Assembly: GCA_937927965.1 (NCBI GenBank)
Contig: CALEZA010000106.1
Span: 1 to 13,656, forward strand
Reading direction: 5' to 3'
Length of the DNA stretch: 13,656 bases
Origin: an uncultured Candidatus Planktophila sp.
GTDB lineage: Bacteria > Actinomycetota > Actinomycetes > Nanopelagicales > Nanopelagicaceae
Position numbers and translations under genes: made by a program. Under the pieces are notes generated by a model, which was not told the DNA's origin, searched no databases, and saw only the letters and a list, made by a program, of their open reading frames with translations. Below are positions 8,684 through 13,656 of this stretch, in pieces; position 1 is the stretch's first letter; each line of letters begins with the position of its first letter.

Positions 8684-9205
8684 CTATCTGCCAAAGTATT
8701 CAAAGCTCAACATGCGAAGCTCTTCAATGGATGTCAATTGCCCAATCTTTTTGTAGAGAACTTCACCCTTTTCACCAATAAACCAAGTGACGGGAACTCC
8801 CATTCCGAAATATGGGCGAGTAGAGCCATCTGCATCATAGAGATTTGGCCAGCTAATTCCATTAGTTCGGGCAAACATACGCCCATCTTCAATTCGTTTC
8901 TCTTCCACATCAACGCCTATTAACTGAATGGAAGGGTCCATTGTTTGATAGAACTCAGTAAATATAGGCAGTTCTTCTTTGCACGGATCACACCACGAAC
9001 CCCACACATTGATAATGGCAGGGCCTTTTATTGCTGCGATATTAACCCCAGGCGAGCTATCTAAACACTCAGGTGTAATAACAGTGGTGGGATTATCAAT
9101 AACCTTGATGTGATTACAAGAAACCACTTCTCCGGTGATGATGGGCTCAGATTTAGCGCATCCTGCAAGGAGAAGAAGTGAGGCAAGAATCGCTAACTTC
9201 TTCAT
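8684..9205 (-). CDS. TlpA/ResA-type thioredoxin-fold lipoprotein
   Basis: The 173-residue protein starts with a lipoprotein signal: MKK, a hydrophobic core and the lipobox LLAGC with the lipidated Cys16. A thioredoxin fold follows, with [20 protein letters not shown] (61-80; the redox pair is Cys72 and Cys75, WCDPC) and the cis-proline loop GVPVTWFI (136-143). An extra cysteine pair (30 and 47) is typical of some TlpA-like proteins. It probably acts outside the membrane, reducing or shuffling disulphides of exported proteins or cytochrome c. It corresponds in position to Rv3673c. The ATG overlaps the nth stop by 4 bp, and the next gene (CvpA-like) follows after 11 bp, so the three probably form one operon. 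The exact substrate cannot be told from sequence. Confidence 0.9.
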   Translation of the reverse strand: MKKLAILASLLLLAGCAKSEPIITGEVVSCNHIKVIDNPTTVITPECLDSSPGVNIAAIKGPAIINVWGSWCDPCKEELPIFTEFYQTMDPSIQLIGVDVEEKRIEDGRMFARTNGISWPNLYDADGSTRPYFGMGVPVTWFIGEKGEVLYKKIGQLTSIEELRMLSFEYFGR

Positions 9206-9900
9206 CGGAAATCCTTATCTGTCTTAACCAAGAGCGCAGCTTTTGCTGGATCCATCTCACCGATTCCCACCGATGGACATATCTTAGCCACCGGACAAGC
9301 TCCGCATGCAGGCTTGCGTGAGTGACAGATGCGTCTGCCATGCCAAATCATTCTCTGGGAGAGATTGGTCCACTCTTTCTCTGGAATGAGTTCTCCTACC
9401 TCAAATTCAACTTTCACTGGATCCATCGATGCGGTCCACTCGAATCTGCGTGAGAGGCGTCCAAAGTGTGTGTCGACTGTGATTCCAGGAATATCAAATG
9501 CATGACCTAAAACAACATTTGCCGTTTTGCGACCCACGCCAGGCAAGGTGATCAGCTCTTCAAGTGTGCTTGGAACTTCACCTCCAAAATCTTCTACCAA
9601 TTTAGTTCCGAGACCTTTGAGATGGCGAGCTTTTGCATGATAAAAACCTGCTGAGAAAATATATTCTTCAATCTCAGCAAGTGGAGCTCTTGCATAATCC
9701 TTTGCCTTCTTATATTTCTTAAAAAGTGGTGGAGTTATCTGATTGACCCTTTTATCCGTGCATTGGGCAGAGAGCACCACAGCAACAATTAACTCCAGTG
9801 GATTCTTAAAGTCGAGCTCACAGCGGATCTCAGGGTAGGTCTTGGTCAAAATGCGATAGATAGCCCGAGCATTTTTTCGAGTTTCTATATCTGCCGCCAC
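9202..9900 (-). CDS. nth: Endonuclease III, DNA glycosylase/AP lyase
   Basis: Nth removes oxidised pyrimidines and nicks abasic sites in base excision repair. The 232-residue protein has the helix-hairpin-helix [14 protein letters not shown] (119-132) with catalytic Lys125, the catalytic Asp143 in [12 protein letters not shown] (141-152), and a complete [4Fe-4S] cluster motif C-x6-C-x2-C-x5-C at Cys192, 199, 202 and 208. The start is a GTG at 9900, supported by alignment with the family N-terminus ([11 protein letters not shown]). No Shine-Dalgarno is present, but a TACTTT -10 box ends 6 bases upstream, so the mRNA is probably leaderless. It is divergent from crp with a 17-bp gap and overlaps the lipoprotein gene by 4 bp at its 3' end. 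Confidence 0.96.
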   Translation of the reverse strand: MAADIETRKNARAIYRILTKTYPEIRCELDFKNPLELIVAVVLSAQCTDKRVNQITPPLFKKYKKAKDYARAPLAEIEEYIFSAGFYHAKARHLKGLGTKLVEDFGGEVPSTLEELITLPGVGRKTANVVLGHAFDIPGITVDTHFGRLSRRFEWTASMDPVKVEFEVGELIPEKEWTNLSQRMIWHGRRICHSRKPACGACPVAKICPSVGIGEMDPAKAALLVKTDKDFR

Positions 9901-9917
9901 AGGAGTAAAGTACCCGT
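9901..9917. promoter_or_regulatory. Symmetric bidirectional leaderless promoter between nth and crp
   Basis: The whole gap between the two GTG start codons is 17 bp and centres on the near-palindrome GTAAAGTAC (9905-9913). Rightward, TAAAGT (9906-9911) is a TANNNT -10 box ending 6 bases before the crp GTG. Leftward, TACTTT (complement of 9907-9912) ends exactly 6 bases before the nth GTG. The two boxes share five base pairs. No Shine-Dalgarno fits in the gap for either gene, so both mRNAs would begin at the start codon. Any -35 elements or operators would have to lie inside the opposite coding region. Confidence 0.6.
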
Positions 9918-10601
9918 GTGCCTCAAGATGATGAAGTTATCCGTCGAGCCCCTCTCTTCACCGCGCTCGATGATGCAGCCGCAGCCTCACTCCGTGCCTC
10001 AATGGACTCAGTCAAGATCGCCAAAGGTGGAGTTCTATTCAAAGAGGGCCAAGAGGGCGAACATGTCTATGTCATTATCGACGGCAAGCTCAAGCTGGGA
10101 ACTTCAAGTGGCGATGGGCGTGAAAATCTCCTCTCCATCCTTGGGCCAAGTGACATGTTTGGTGAACTCTCCCTCTTTGATCCAGGACCTCGCACATCCA
10201 CTGCAACAGCAGTCACAGATGCGAAATTGCTTTCTCTCAGCCATGAAAAGTTGATTCCATGGCTTCGAGATAATCCTGAAGTTTCACTTCAACTGCTCGC
10301 ACGATTAGCTCAGCGCCTTCGTCGTACCAATGAGGCAGTGGGAGATCTTGTCTTCTCAGATGTTCCAGGTCGCGTTGCTAAAGCACTTATCGATCTCGGT
10401 ACTCGCTTTGGCAAGAAGACTGAAGAAGGTCTCTTTGTTCACCACGACCTTACCCAAGAAGAGTTGGCACAACTTGTGGGTGCATCACGCGAGACAGTCA
10501 ATAAAGCTCTTGCTGATTTTGCAGGTCGCGGATGGCTCAAGCTTGATGGACGCGCAGTATTAATTACTGATCTAGAACGCCTTGAAAAACGCGGTAAGTA
10601 A
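9918..10601 (+). CDS. crp: CRP/FNR-family transcriptional regulator (Crp)
   Basis: This 227-residue protein has the full Crp layout. An N-terminal cyclic-nucleotide-binding barrel spans about 10-115, with the phosphate-binding cassette [16 protein letters not shown] (81-96, Glu83 and Arg92). A dimer helix spans about 118-145 with [12 protein letters not shown] winged helix-turn-helix contains [20 protein letters not shown] (177-196), whose RETVNKAL recognition helix is nearly identical to M. tuberculosis Crp (Rv3676) as I remember it. It probably binds cAMP and controls carbon and energy genes, and acs nearby is a plausible target. I found no clear TGTGA-N6-TCACA site upstream of acs. The start is GTG at 9918, probably leaderless. 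Nothing in the frame is broken. Confidence 0.95.
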   Translation: MPQDDEVIRRAPLFTALDDAAAASLRASMDSVKIAKGGVLFKEGQEGEHVYVIIDGKLKLGTSSGDGRENLLSILGPSDMFGELSLFDPGPRTSTATAVTDAKLLSLSHEKLIPWLRDNPEVSLQLLARLAQRLRRTNEAVGDLVFSDVPGRVAKALIDLGTRFGKKTEEGLFVHHDLTQEELAQLVGASRETVNKALADFAGRGWLKLDGRAVLITDLERLEKRGK

Positions 10602-10703
10602 TTCTTATACCTTCCGTAACTTTCTCTTCTAGCCACTTTCATTCTCACTCAATACCGTAGCTCCTCATCCGATCAGTCGCATCGGCAATCGAAATGAGAG
10701 TCT

Positions 10704-11120
10704 ATGGAAAGTACTTTTTCATCAACGAGAAGATCAGCCCTCTTTACCTCAACGCTATCTGCAATCATCTTTACGCTAGCAGTCAATACAGCACCATCGT
10801 ATGCGGGCACTATTGATAGTGATTCAATTAAGAAAGCGGTTTCAACCCTTACTGGTGCTGCAACGAGCGCAGGGATTGGATTTGCAATTGCCTCTACCGT
10901 TTCAGCTCCGACAGTTGGCACAGCAGCCGCAACGGCAGTTGTTGCTGTCTCAGCAGGTGCAGTTTCCTATACCGTTGTAAGTCAGGCAATAGAACATCCT
11001 GCAGCTGCTGCGCAAACATTTAAAGCAATTAACCCAATGACTGCACCTTTTTATATTGCAACCCATCCCACTCAAGTGGTTAATGGTATTCGCAATATTT
11101 GGAACTATCTCTTTGGATAG
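10704..11120 (+). CDS. Small secreted Ala/Gly/Thr-rich protein of unknown function
   Basis: The 138-residue protein begins with a clear Sec signal peptide: RR at 9-10, a hydrophobic core at about 12-30 and a cleavage site after SYA (residue 34). The mature part has a short polar helix (SDSIKKAVSTLTG) followed by about 50 residues rich in Ala, Gly, Val, Ser and Thr (48-95). That stretch has GxxxA/G-like spacing (SAGIGFAIAS, VVAVSAGAVSYTVV) that could form one or two membrane-inserting helices. The tail is aromatic (FYIATHP, IWNYLFG). It contains no cysteine and no known domain that I recognise. A weak GAGAG site precedes the ATG, and crp ends 102 bp upstream. Its stop codon directly abuts the ridA stop. 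Surface peptide, bacteriocin-like product or membrane protein are all possible; none is shown. Confidence 0.75.
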   Translation: MESTFSSTRRSALFTSTLSAIIFTLAVNTAPSYAGTIDSDSIKKAVSTLTGAATSAGIGFAIASTVSAPTVGTAAATAVVAVSAGAVSYTVVSQAIEHPAAAAQTFKAINPMTAPFYIATHPTQVVNGIRNIWNYLFG

Positions 11121-11122
11121 TT
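11103..11122. repeat. Perfect 7-bp inverted repeat across two abutting stop codons
   Basis: AACTATC (11103-11109) pairs perfectly with GATAGTT (11116-11122) over a 6-nt loop. The right arm contains the TAG of the secreted-protein gene (11118-11120) and two bases of the ridA stop (11121-11123 read leftward). No T-run follows on either strand, so it is not a classical terminator. It could still form a stable 3' end on both mRNAs. Confidence 0.45.
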
Positions 11123-11582
11123 AAGCAACCTCAACGGTGAGTTCAACCTCAACAGGTGAGTTCAGTGGCAGCTCTGCAACGCCAATCGCGCTGCGTGCTG
11201 CCACTCCGTTCTCGCCCCAAATATGCATAAAGAGCTCTGATGCTCCATTGGCAACTGCTGGATGGCTCACAAATCCTGGCGCTCCATTGACATAGCAGAC
11301 AATACGAACGACCTTTATAACAGAGTCAACTGGTGCAACGAGTTCAACTGCAGCAAGAGCGTTGAGAGCACAGATCTCAGCGAGTTTATTCGCCTCCTCC
11401 ACACTCACATCTGCTCCAACTTTTCCGGTCTGTGCAATTGCACCATCGACCATTGGTAATTGACCAGCTGTAAAGACAATTGAACCTGTACGAACTGCGG
11501 GAACATAGGCAGCAAGCGGCTTTGTTGCAACAGGAAGTGTTAAACCCTTCTCAGCTAACTTTGCACGAACATCAACTGACAT
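11121..11582 (-). CDS. RidA (YjgF/YER057c/UK114) family protein
   Basis: RidA-family proteins hydrolyse reactive enamine/imine intermediates released by PLP enzymes, protecting metabolism; other family branches have different roles. The 153-residue protein has GSIVFTAGQLPMVDG (33-47), a central helical segment with NKLAEICALNALAAVE (65-80), and the C-terminal ARSAIGVAELPLNSPVEVEL (129-148) with the conserved active-site arginine (Arg130) and glutamate (Glu146). It is slightly longer than enteric RidA (about 128 residues), like the actinobacterial version I recall as Rv3678c. The ATG follows the stop of the DUF4177-like gene with no gap, so translation is probably coupled. I leave out the symbol because several RidA subfamilies exist. 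Confidence 0.9.
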   Translation of the reverse strand: MSVDVRAKLAEKGLTLPVATKPLAAYVPAVRTGSIVFTAGQLPMVDGAIAQTGKVGADVSVEEANKLAEICALNALAAVELVAPVDSVIKVVRIVCYVNGAPGFVSHPAVANGASELFMHIWGENGVAARSAIGVAELPLNSPVEVELTVEVA

Positions 11583-11735
11583 CTACTTCACCTCTCGCTT
11601 AAAGACGGCTGTGAAATCGAGTGATCCTTCTTTCGGAACGAGTTGAATGAGTTCCCATCCATCTGATCCCCAGTTATCAAGAATCTGCTTTGTTGCATGT
11701 GAGAGAACAGGAACAGTTGCATATTCAAACTTCAT
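11583..11735 (-). CDS. DUF4177-like small conserved protein, 50 residues
   Basis: A 50-codon gene fills the space between the YqeY-domain gene and ridA. It reads FEYATVPVLSHATKQILD near the start, then WGSDGWELIQLVPKEG, and ends FTAVFKREVK. The pattern EYATVP...GWEL...F/YLKR is that of small actinobacterial DUF4177-type proteins such as Rv3678A, which also sits beside the RidA gene in M. tuberculosis (from memory). The start is strong: GGAGGAAATTA then ATG, with the ATG overlapping the upstream TAA by one base (TAATG). Its TAG directly abuts the ridA ATG. The predicted fold is a tiny alpha-beta unit. Function is unknown; partnership with RidA is suggested only by linkage. Confidence 0.88.
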   Translation of the reverse strand: MKFEYATVPVLSHATKQILDNWGSDGWELIQLVPKEGSLDFTAVFKREVK

Positions 11736-12193
11736 TAATTTCCTCCAGAGAGAGTTGATTTAACAAGTGATGAGACGAGCCCACCATCTGCCTTTCCAGC
11801 GATAAGTGGCTTGATAGCTCCCATAACCTTGCCCATATCGGCAGGTCCAGCAGCTCCTGTTGATGCAACTGCATCAGCAATAATCTTCTTAATCTCATCT
11901 TCACTGAGCTGCGCTGGAAGATACTTGGCGATAACTTCGCCCTCTGCCTTCTCTTCAGCTGCCTTGTCGTCGCGGCCAGCCTTTGCAAACTCTTCTGCGG
12001 CTTCACGACGCTTCTTCGCCTCACGAGAGAGAACAGTGATGATCTCGTCATCGCTGAGGGTGCGAGCCTCTTTACCAGCCACTTCTTCATTGGTAATGGC
12101 GGTGAGCACCATGCGGATAGTTCCTGATACGACCTTGTCACTGCTACGAATGGCTGCAGTGAGGTCTTCGTGAAGTCTTTCTTTAAGTCCCAT
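11735..12193 (-). CDS. GatB/YqeY-domain protein
   Basis: The 152-residue protein matches the YqeY family. Its N-terminal helical bundle begins GLKERLHEDLTAAIRSSDKV (2-21), followed by IRMVLTAITNEEVAG, a charged helix (LSREAKKRREAAEEFAKAGR) and then YLPAQLSEDEI. The C-terminal GatB/YqeY tail domain has GKVMGAIKPLIAGKADGGLV. The tail resembles the tRNA-binding end of the GatB amidotransferase subunit, but free-standing YqeY has no firmly established role. It heads a three-gene run with the DUF4177-like gene (1-bp overlap) and ridA. It diverges from the metallophosphoesterase gene with a 36-bp gap. The ATG at 12193 has no strong Shine-Dalgarno and I could not place its -10 box. Confidence 0.93.
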   Translation of the reverse strand: MGLKERLHEDLTAAIRSSDKVVSGTIRMVLTAITNEEVAGKEARTLSDDEIITVLSREAKKRREAAEEFAKAGRDDKAAEEKAEGEVIAKYLPAQLSEDEIKKIIADAVASTGAAGPADMGKVMGAIKPLIAGKADGGLVSSLVKSTLSGGN

Positions 12194-12216
12194 AGGCGTA
12201 TCTTCTCATGCCCCTG

Positions 12217-12222
12217 TATCTT
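12217..12222 (+). promoter_or_regulatory. Likely -10 box of a leaderless metallophosphoesterase promoter
   Basis: TATCTT matches TANNNT and ends 7 bases before the ATG at 12230. No Shine-Dalgarno is present, which fits a leaderless mRNA and supports this start. The heptamer GTATCTT occurs twice, at 12198-12204 and 12216-12222, 18 bp apart; the second copy contains this box. Confidence 0.5.
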
Positions 12223-12229
12223 GTGGACC

Positions 12230-13045
12230 ATGAGTTATGTGCTCCGCGAAGCTGAAATCCCCGTATTACCTGCGGGCCATGCTCCCATTCGCATCCTCCA
12301 CTTCTCAGATCTTCACCTGACTCCTTCAAGGCGTAAGGAGATTGCAGATATCAAATCCTTTGCATCCCTATCTCCTGACCTTGTGATTAGCACTGGAGAT
12401 TTCCTTGCAGATATGAAGGCGGTGCCAGTTGTACTGGATGCTCTCGATAGACTTCTTGATATTCCAGGGTTGTATGTTTTCGGCTCTAATGATTACTTTG
12501 CGCCTAAGCCAAAAAATCCTCTGAAGTATCTCCTTCCTGATCACGGCAAGAGAGTGCATGGAGCAGATCTTCCATGGCCAGAGCTCGATAAAGGATTATC
12601 AGATCGCAGGTGGATCAATCTCAATACTTCTAGAGCGACAGTAAAGATAAATGACACTCAGATAGAAGCTCGCGGCACAGATGATGCACACCTTAACTTT
12701 GATGATTACTCACTTGTTGCAGGTGAGGCAGGAAAGTGTGATTTAGCTATCGGAGTTACTCACGCACCATATCTGAGAATTCTTGATGCTATGAATAAAG
12801 ACAATCTCGATGTGATATTTGCTGGTCATACCCATGGTGGCCAAGTTCGTCTTCCATGGCCAGGTGGATCAAAGGCTTTAACTACAAACTGCGATCTGCC
12901 AACGTGGCGTGCTCGTGGATTAACAAAAGATGGCGATGAGGCATATCTCCATATTTCAGCGGGAATGGGAACGAGTCCCTTTGCTCGCATTCGTGTTGCA
13001 AGTCCACCAGAGGTATCCCTTGTGACTTTGATTTCTGAGTTTTAG
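12230..13045 (+). CDS. Calcineurin-like metallophosphoesterase
   Basis: From the ATG at 12230 the protein has 271 residues. It shows the full set of two-metal phosphoesterase motifs: HFSDLHL (24-30; Asp27, His29), STGDF (54-58; Asp57), a GNH-like block that reads FGSNDYF (84-90), GVTHAP (175-180; His178) and FAGHTHGGQV (197-206; His200, His202). The GSNDY variant followed by APKPKNP is, from memory, typical of the actinobacterial group that includes Rv3683. There is no signal peptide or membrane helix, so it is probably cytoplasmic or membrane-associated. The substrate is unknown. A longer in-frame start at 12170 would overlap the yqeY start and lacks family support. Its stop overlaps that of the HIRAN gene by 4 bp. 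Confidence 0.92.
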   Translation: MSYVLREAEIPVLPAGHAPIRILHFSDLHLTPSRRKEIADIKSFASLSPDLVISTGDFLADMKAVPVVLDALDRLLDIPGLYVFGSNDYFAPKPKNPLKYLLPDHGKRVHGADLPWPELDKGLSDRRWINLNTSRATVKINDTQIEARGTDDAHLNFDDYSLVAGEAGKCDLAIGVTHAPYLRILDAMNKDNLDVIFAGHTHGGQVRLPWPGGSKALTTNCDLPTWRARGLTKDGDEAYLHISAGMGTSPFARIRVASPPEVSLVTLISEF

Positions 13046-13051
13046 AAAACT
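13038..13051. repeat. Palindrome over the overlapping convergent stop codons
   Basis: AGTTTTAGAAAACT has perfectly complementary 6-base arms around a central AG. The stop codons of both convergent genes, TAG rightward (13043-13045) and TAA leftward (13044-13042), lie in its middle. Folded as RNA it would give a 5-bp AT-rich stem with a TAGA loop, too weak for a confident terminator call. Confidence 0.35.
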
Positions 13052-13539
13052 ATTTGGTCAGTCTTTGCGTAGGCGACAATTCCATACTGAGGAAACTCTT
13101 CTACTCCGCCTTTAACGATGATGAGTAAGGGAATTATCTTTCCTTGAAAATCAAGAATTGATTTGATCTCTCGCTGCTTTACCTTTGCAATTGGGGCAGG
13201 CATATATCCCACATGAAGTCCTTGCCACAGTCCATCTGCACGATGGATGGCATATATAGCAACTGCATTTTTGTCATAGGTATTTTTAGGTTCTGGAAGA
13301 AGATAACCCGCAATCCAACCTGCAGCTTCACCTGGACCATCTGATACAAGAGTGCGAATATTCTCATCATGATAGGACTCACCTACCACCTCTATAAATT
13401 GCTGCTCCCCGTAATCAACGCGGGCCGAGCCTTCATGGGTTTCAATTGCCCACGCAATCTCACCCAACCACTCTTGATCGACAACAATAGGTTGGGACTT
13501 CTCCTGAAATACTGAACGCAGGATTTCTTTAATGCCCAT
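13042..13539 (-). CDS. Stand-alone HIRAN-domain protein
   Basis: The 165-residue protein carries a HIRAN-type domain at about 48-150: FIEVVGESYHDENIRTL (48-64), then GYLLPEPKNTYDKNAVAIY (78-96), which is the E/P-x-N-x-YD-x-NAV core, and HVGYMPAPIA (109-118). HIRAN domains in eukaryotic HLTF and Rad5 bind 3' single-stranded DNA ends at stalled forks. In bacteria they occur alone or fused to nucleases and helicases, with roles mostly untested. The N-terminal 45 residues are charged and unassigned. No membrane segment or signal peptide is present. No clear Shine-Dalgarno or -10 box precedes the ATG, and the next upstream gene on this strand (gmd-like) ends 17 bp before it, so read-through or co-transcription is possible. 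Confidence 0.8.
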   Translation of the reverse strand: MGIKEILRSVFQEKSQPIVVDQEWLGEIAWAIETHEGSARVDYGEQQFIEVVGESYHDENIRTLVSDGPGEAAGWIAGYLLPEPKNTYDKNAVAIYAIHRADGLWQGLHVGYMPAPIAKVKQREIKSILDFQGKIIPLLIIVKGGVEEFPQYGIVAYAKTDQIVF

Positions 13540-13556
13540 TGTTCAGCCGTGAAGGC

Positions 13557-13656
13557 TTAGCCCTTCTTTGCGAGAGCTTCGATATCGGCATCGACCATCA
13601 GCTCTGCCAGCTCTTTCCAATGAGTCTTTGCCTTCCAACCAAATGCATTTGCTGCC
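13557..13656 (-). CDS. gmd: Probable GDP-mannose 4,6-dehydratase, C-terminal 32 residues
   Basis: The gene enters from the right edge and ends with TAA at 13557-13559. The visible tail reads AFGWKAKTHWKELAELMV and then DADIEALAKK. This matches the C-terminal helix of GDP-mannose 4,6-dehydratase (LGWKP-x-T-x-FEELV-x-MV-x-DL). That enzyme makes GDP-4-keto-6-deoxymannose for surface polysaccharide sugars such as fucose, rhamnose or perosamine. Other SDR sugar-nucleotide enzymes have related tails, so the substrate is less certain than the family. The end of the gene lies 17 bp upstream of the HIRAN start. Confidence 0.65.
   Translation of the reverse strand, partial: AANAFGWKAKTHWKELAELMVDADIEALAKKG

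Noticed and set aside
9916..10254. 112-residue ORF starting 2 bases before the crp start
   Set aside because: It is out of frame with crp and Met/Ser-rich without domain features; crp in the adjacent frame is strongly supported.
10669..10685. CCGAT-n7-ATCGG hairpin upstream of the secreted-protein gene
   Set aside because: A 5-bp stem without T-run or known motif; too weak to call as an operator or terminator.
12170..12229. Longer start for the metallophosphoesterase at 12170
   Set aside because: It would overlap the yqeY start on the opposite strand and adds a cysteine-rich stretch with no family support; TATCTT precedes 12230 instead.
11725..12231. 168-residue ORF overlapping yqeY in another frame
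   Set aside because: It is a shadow frame with Arg/Lys/Ser-rich random composition; the overlapping 152-residue frame matches the YqeY family throughout.
13548..13572. GAAGG...CCTTC hairpin at the end of the gmd-like gene
   Set aside because: On the minus strand no T-run follows the stem, so it does not work as a terminator for that gene.

Overview
The window looks like part of a compact chromosome from a streamlined, moderate-GC actinobacterium. Gene content and order match the actinobacterial core (for example Mycobacterium tuberculosis Rv3667 to Rv3683), but base composition is far lower in GC than mycobacteria or Streptomyces. Intergenic gaps are tiny, several genes overlap by 4 bp, and several starts look leaderless. 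A freshwater acI-type lineage (Nanopelagicales, e.g. Planktophila-like) is my best guess. That is inference from style and homology recalled from memory, not a database result.

Region 1 (1-5912, minus strand) is a metabolic operon transcribed right to left: fba (class II fructose-bisphosphate aldolase), purA, purD, purB, purC and the first codons of purS. purD/purB and purB/purC overlap by 4 bp (ATGA). The other gaps are 2 to 33 bp. The genes cover AMP formation from IMP (PurA, PurB) and several steps from PRPP to IMP (PurD, PurS, PurC, PurB).

Region 2 (5913-6262) is the only long stretch without a convincing gene, a divergent gap of 350 bp. It holds a possible 32-codon hydrophobic small ORF on the minus strand followed by a weak terminator-like hairpin, long-range complementary segments, and a possible leaderless -10 box for acs.

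Region 3 (6263-13045) follows the M. tuberculosis acs-marP-trx-nth-crp-ridA neighbourhood, with the same orientations as I recall them: acs (+); a CvpA/MarP-like membrane protein, a TlpA-type thioredoxin lipoprotein and nth (-); crp (+); a small secreted Ala/Gly-rich protein of unknown function (+); ridA, a 50-residue DUF4177-like protein and a GatB/YqeY-domain protein (-); and a metallophosphoesterase (+). nth and crp diverge from a 17-bp gap carrying two overlapping, exactly symmetric -10 boxes. This is the neatest regulatory structure in the window. The MarP-like gene lacks the serine-protease half.

Region 4 (13042-13656, minus strand) holds a stand-alone HIRAN-domain protein and the 3' end of a probable GDP-mannose 4,6-dehydratase gene. 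All three convergent gene pairs overlap or abut, and each junction carries a short inverted repeat at the stop codons.

I found no CRISPR array, insertion sequence, tRNA, rRNA or defence system. Most of the window is conserved housekeeping sequence. The second-look items are the nth/crp promoter, the 5913-6262 gap, the secreted small protein and the convergent-junction palindromes.
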